Assembly: GCF_049670895.1 (NCBI RefSeq)
Contig: NZ_CP187170.1
DNA length: 64,000 nt
Strand: one strand, 5' to 3'
DNA from: Pasteurella sp049670895
GTDB taxonomy: Bacteria; Pseudomonadota; Gammaproteobacteria; Enterobacterales; Pasteurellaceae
Part shown: positions 63,914-64,000 of the stretch, piece by piece
Layout of the letters: every line of letters begins with the position of its first letter
Numbering within the stretch: position 1 is the first letter of the stretch
Notes under the pieces: generated by a model
Seen by the model: the letters and a program-made list of their open reading frames with translations, nothing else
Databases searched by the model: none
Told to the model about the DNA's origin: nothing
Translations under genes and position numbers: made by a program

Positions 63914-64000
63914 AAGATCCTCTTGCAATCAGATACAAATGGTTGAAAAACTGTTATATTGAAACACGTTTCTTATTTCTTTATTTAAAAAGGATTTCGT

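Overview
The window is chromosomal DNA of a member of the Pasteurellaceae. The 9-base DNA uptake signal AAGTGCGGT (the Haemophilus-type core) occurs about 25 times on both strands outside the first 16 kb. The gene neighbourhoods (yggS-thrLABC, pnp-nlpI-deaD, lysS-prfB-dsbC-recJ-mtnN, mglC-mglA-mglB-galS-galT-galK-galM) are those of Haemophilus/Pasteurella relatives. I do not name a species.

Bases 1-16200 are a large polymorphic-toxin archive. It opens with the 3' part of a full Rhs protein (left end outside the window) that ends in an HNH (AHH-type) nuclease, followed by its putative immunity gene. A chain of toxin/immunity modules follows. Five are Rhs core tails without a usable start, carrying different C-terminal domains (unassigned HEWL type, LHH-type HNH, unassigned, GIY-YIG-like, unassigned). 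Two are PAAR proteins with a prePAAR motif and membrane segments that are joined straight to a nuclease-like domain with no YD-repeat cage (one intact, one stopped by a nonsense codon). Two further immunity remnants have no toxin. From 5.3 kb onward the modules are separated by 12 copies of a ~105-bp repeat. Each copy has a strong terminator-like hairpin, a second inverted repeat and, usually, the other uptake-signal dialect of the family (ACAAGCGGTC). This repeat-separated cassette array is the most unusual part of the window.

Bases 16.2-45 kb are housekeeping: a PLP-homeostasis protein; the threonine operon with a Thr/Ile leader peptide and attenuator; a glycosyltransferase; four identical tRNA-Val(UAC) genes; gltX; tRNA-Ala(GGC); pnp, nlpI and deaD; rnb and fabI; a Nif3-like protein; queCDE behind a preQ1-I-type riboswitch; a CMP-sialic acid synthetase; lysS; prfB with its programmed +1 frameshift; dsbC, recJ, a DsbA-like protein and mtnN.

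Bases 45-50.3 kb encode an amino-acid ABC transporter. Its two permease genes are separated from its ATPase and binding-protein genes by a small AT-rich island (YajG-like lipoprotein, TbpB-like surface lipoprotein, XRE regulator with palindromic operator). A MarC-family protein follows.

Bases 51-60 kb hold the galactose regulon: the Mgl transporter, the GalS-type repressor and the Leloir enzymes GalT, GalK and GalM, with recognisable Gal operators and a consensus CRP site. The window closes with corC, lnt, infA and an RmlB-type dTDP-glucose dehydratase.
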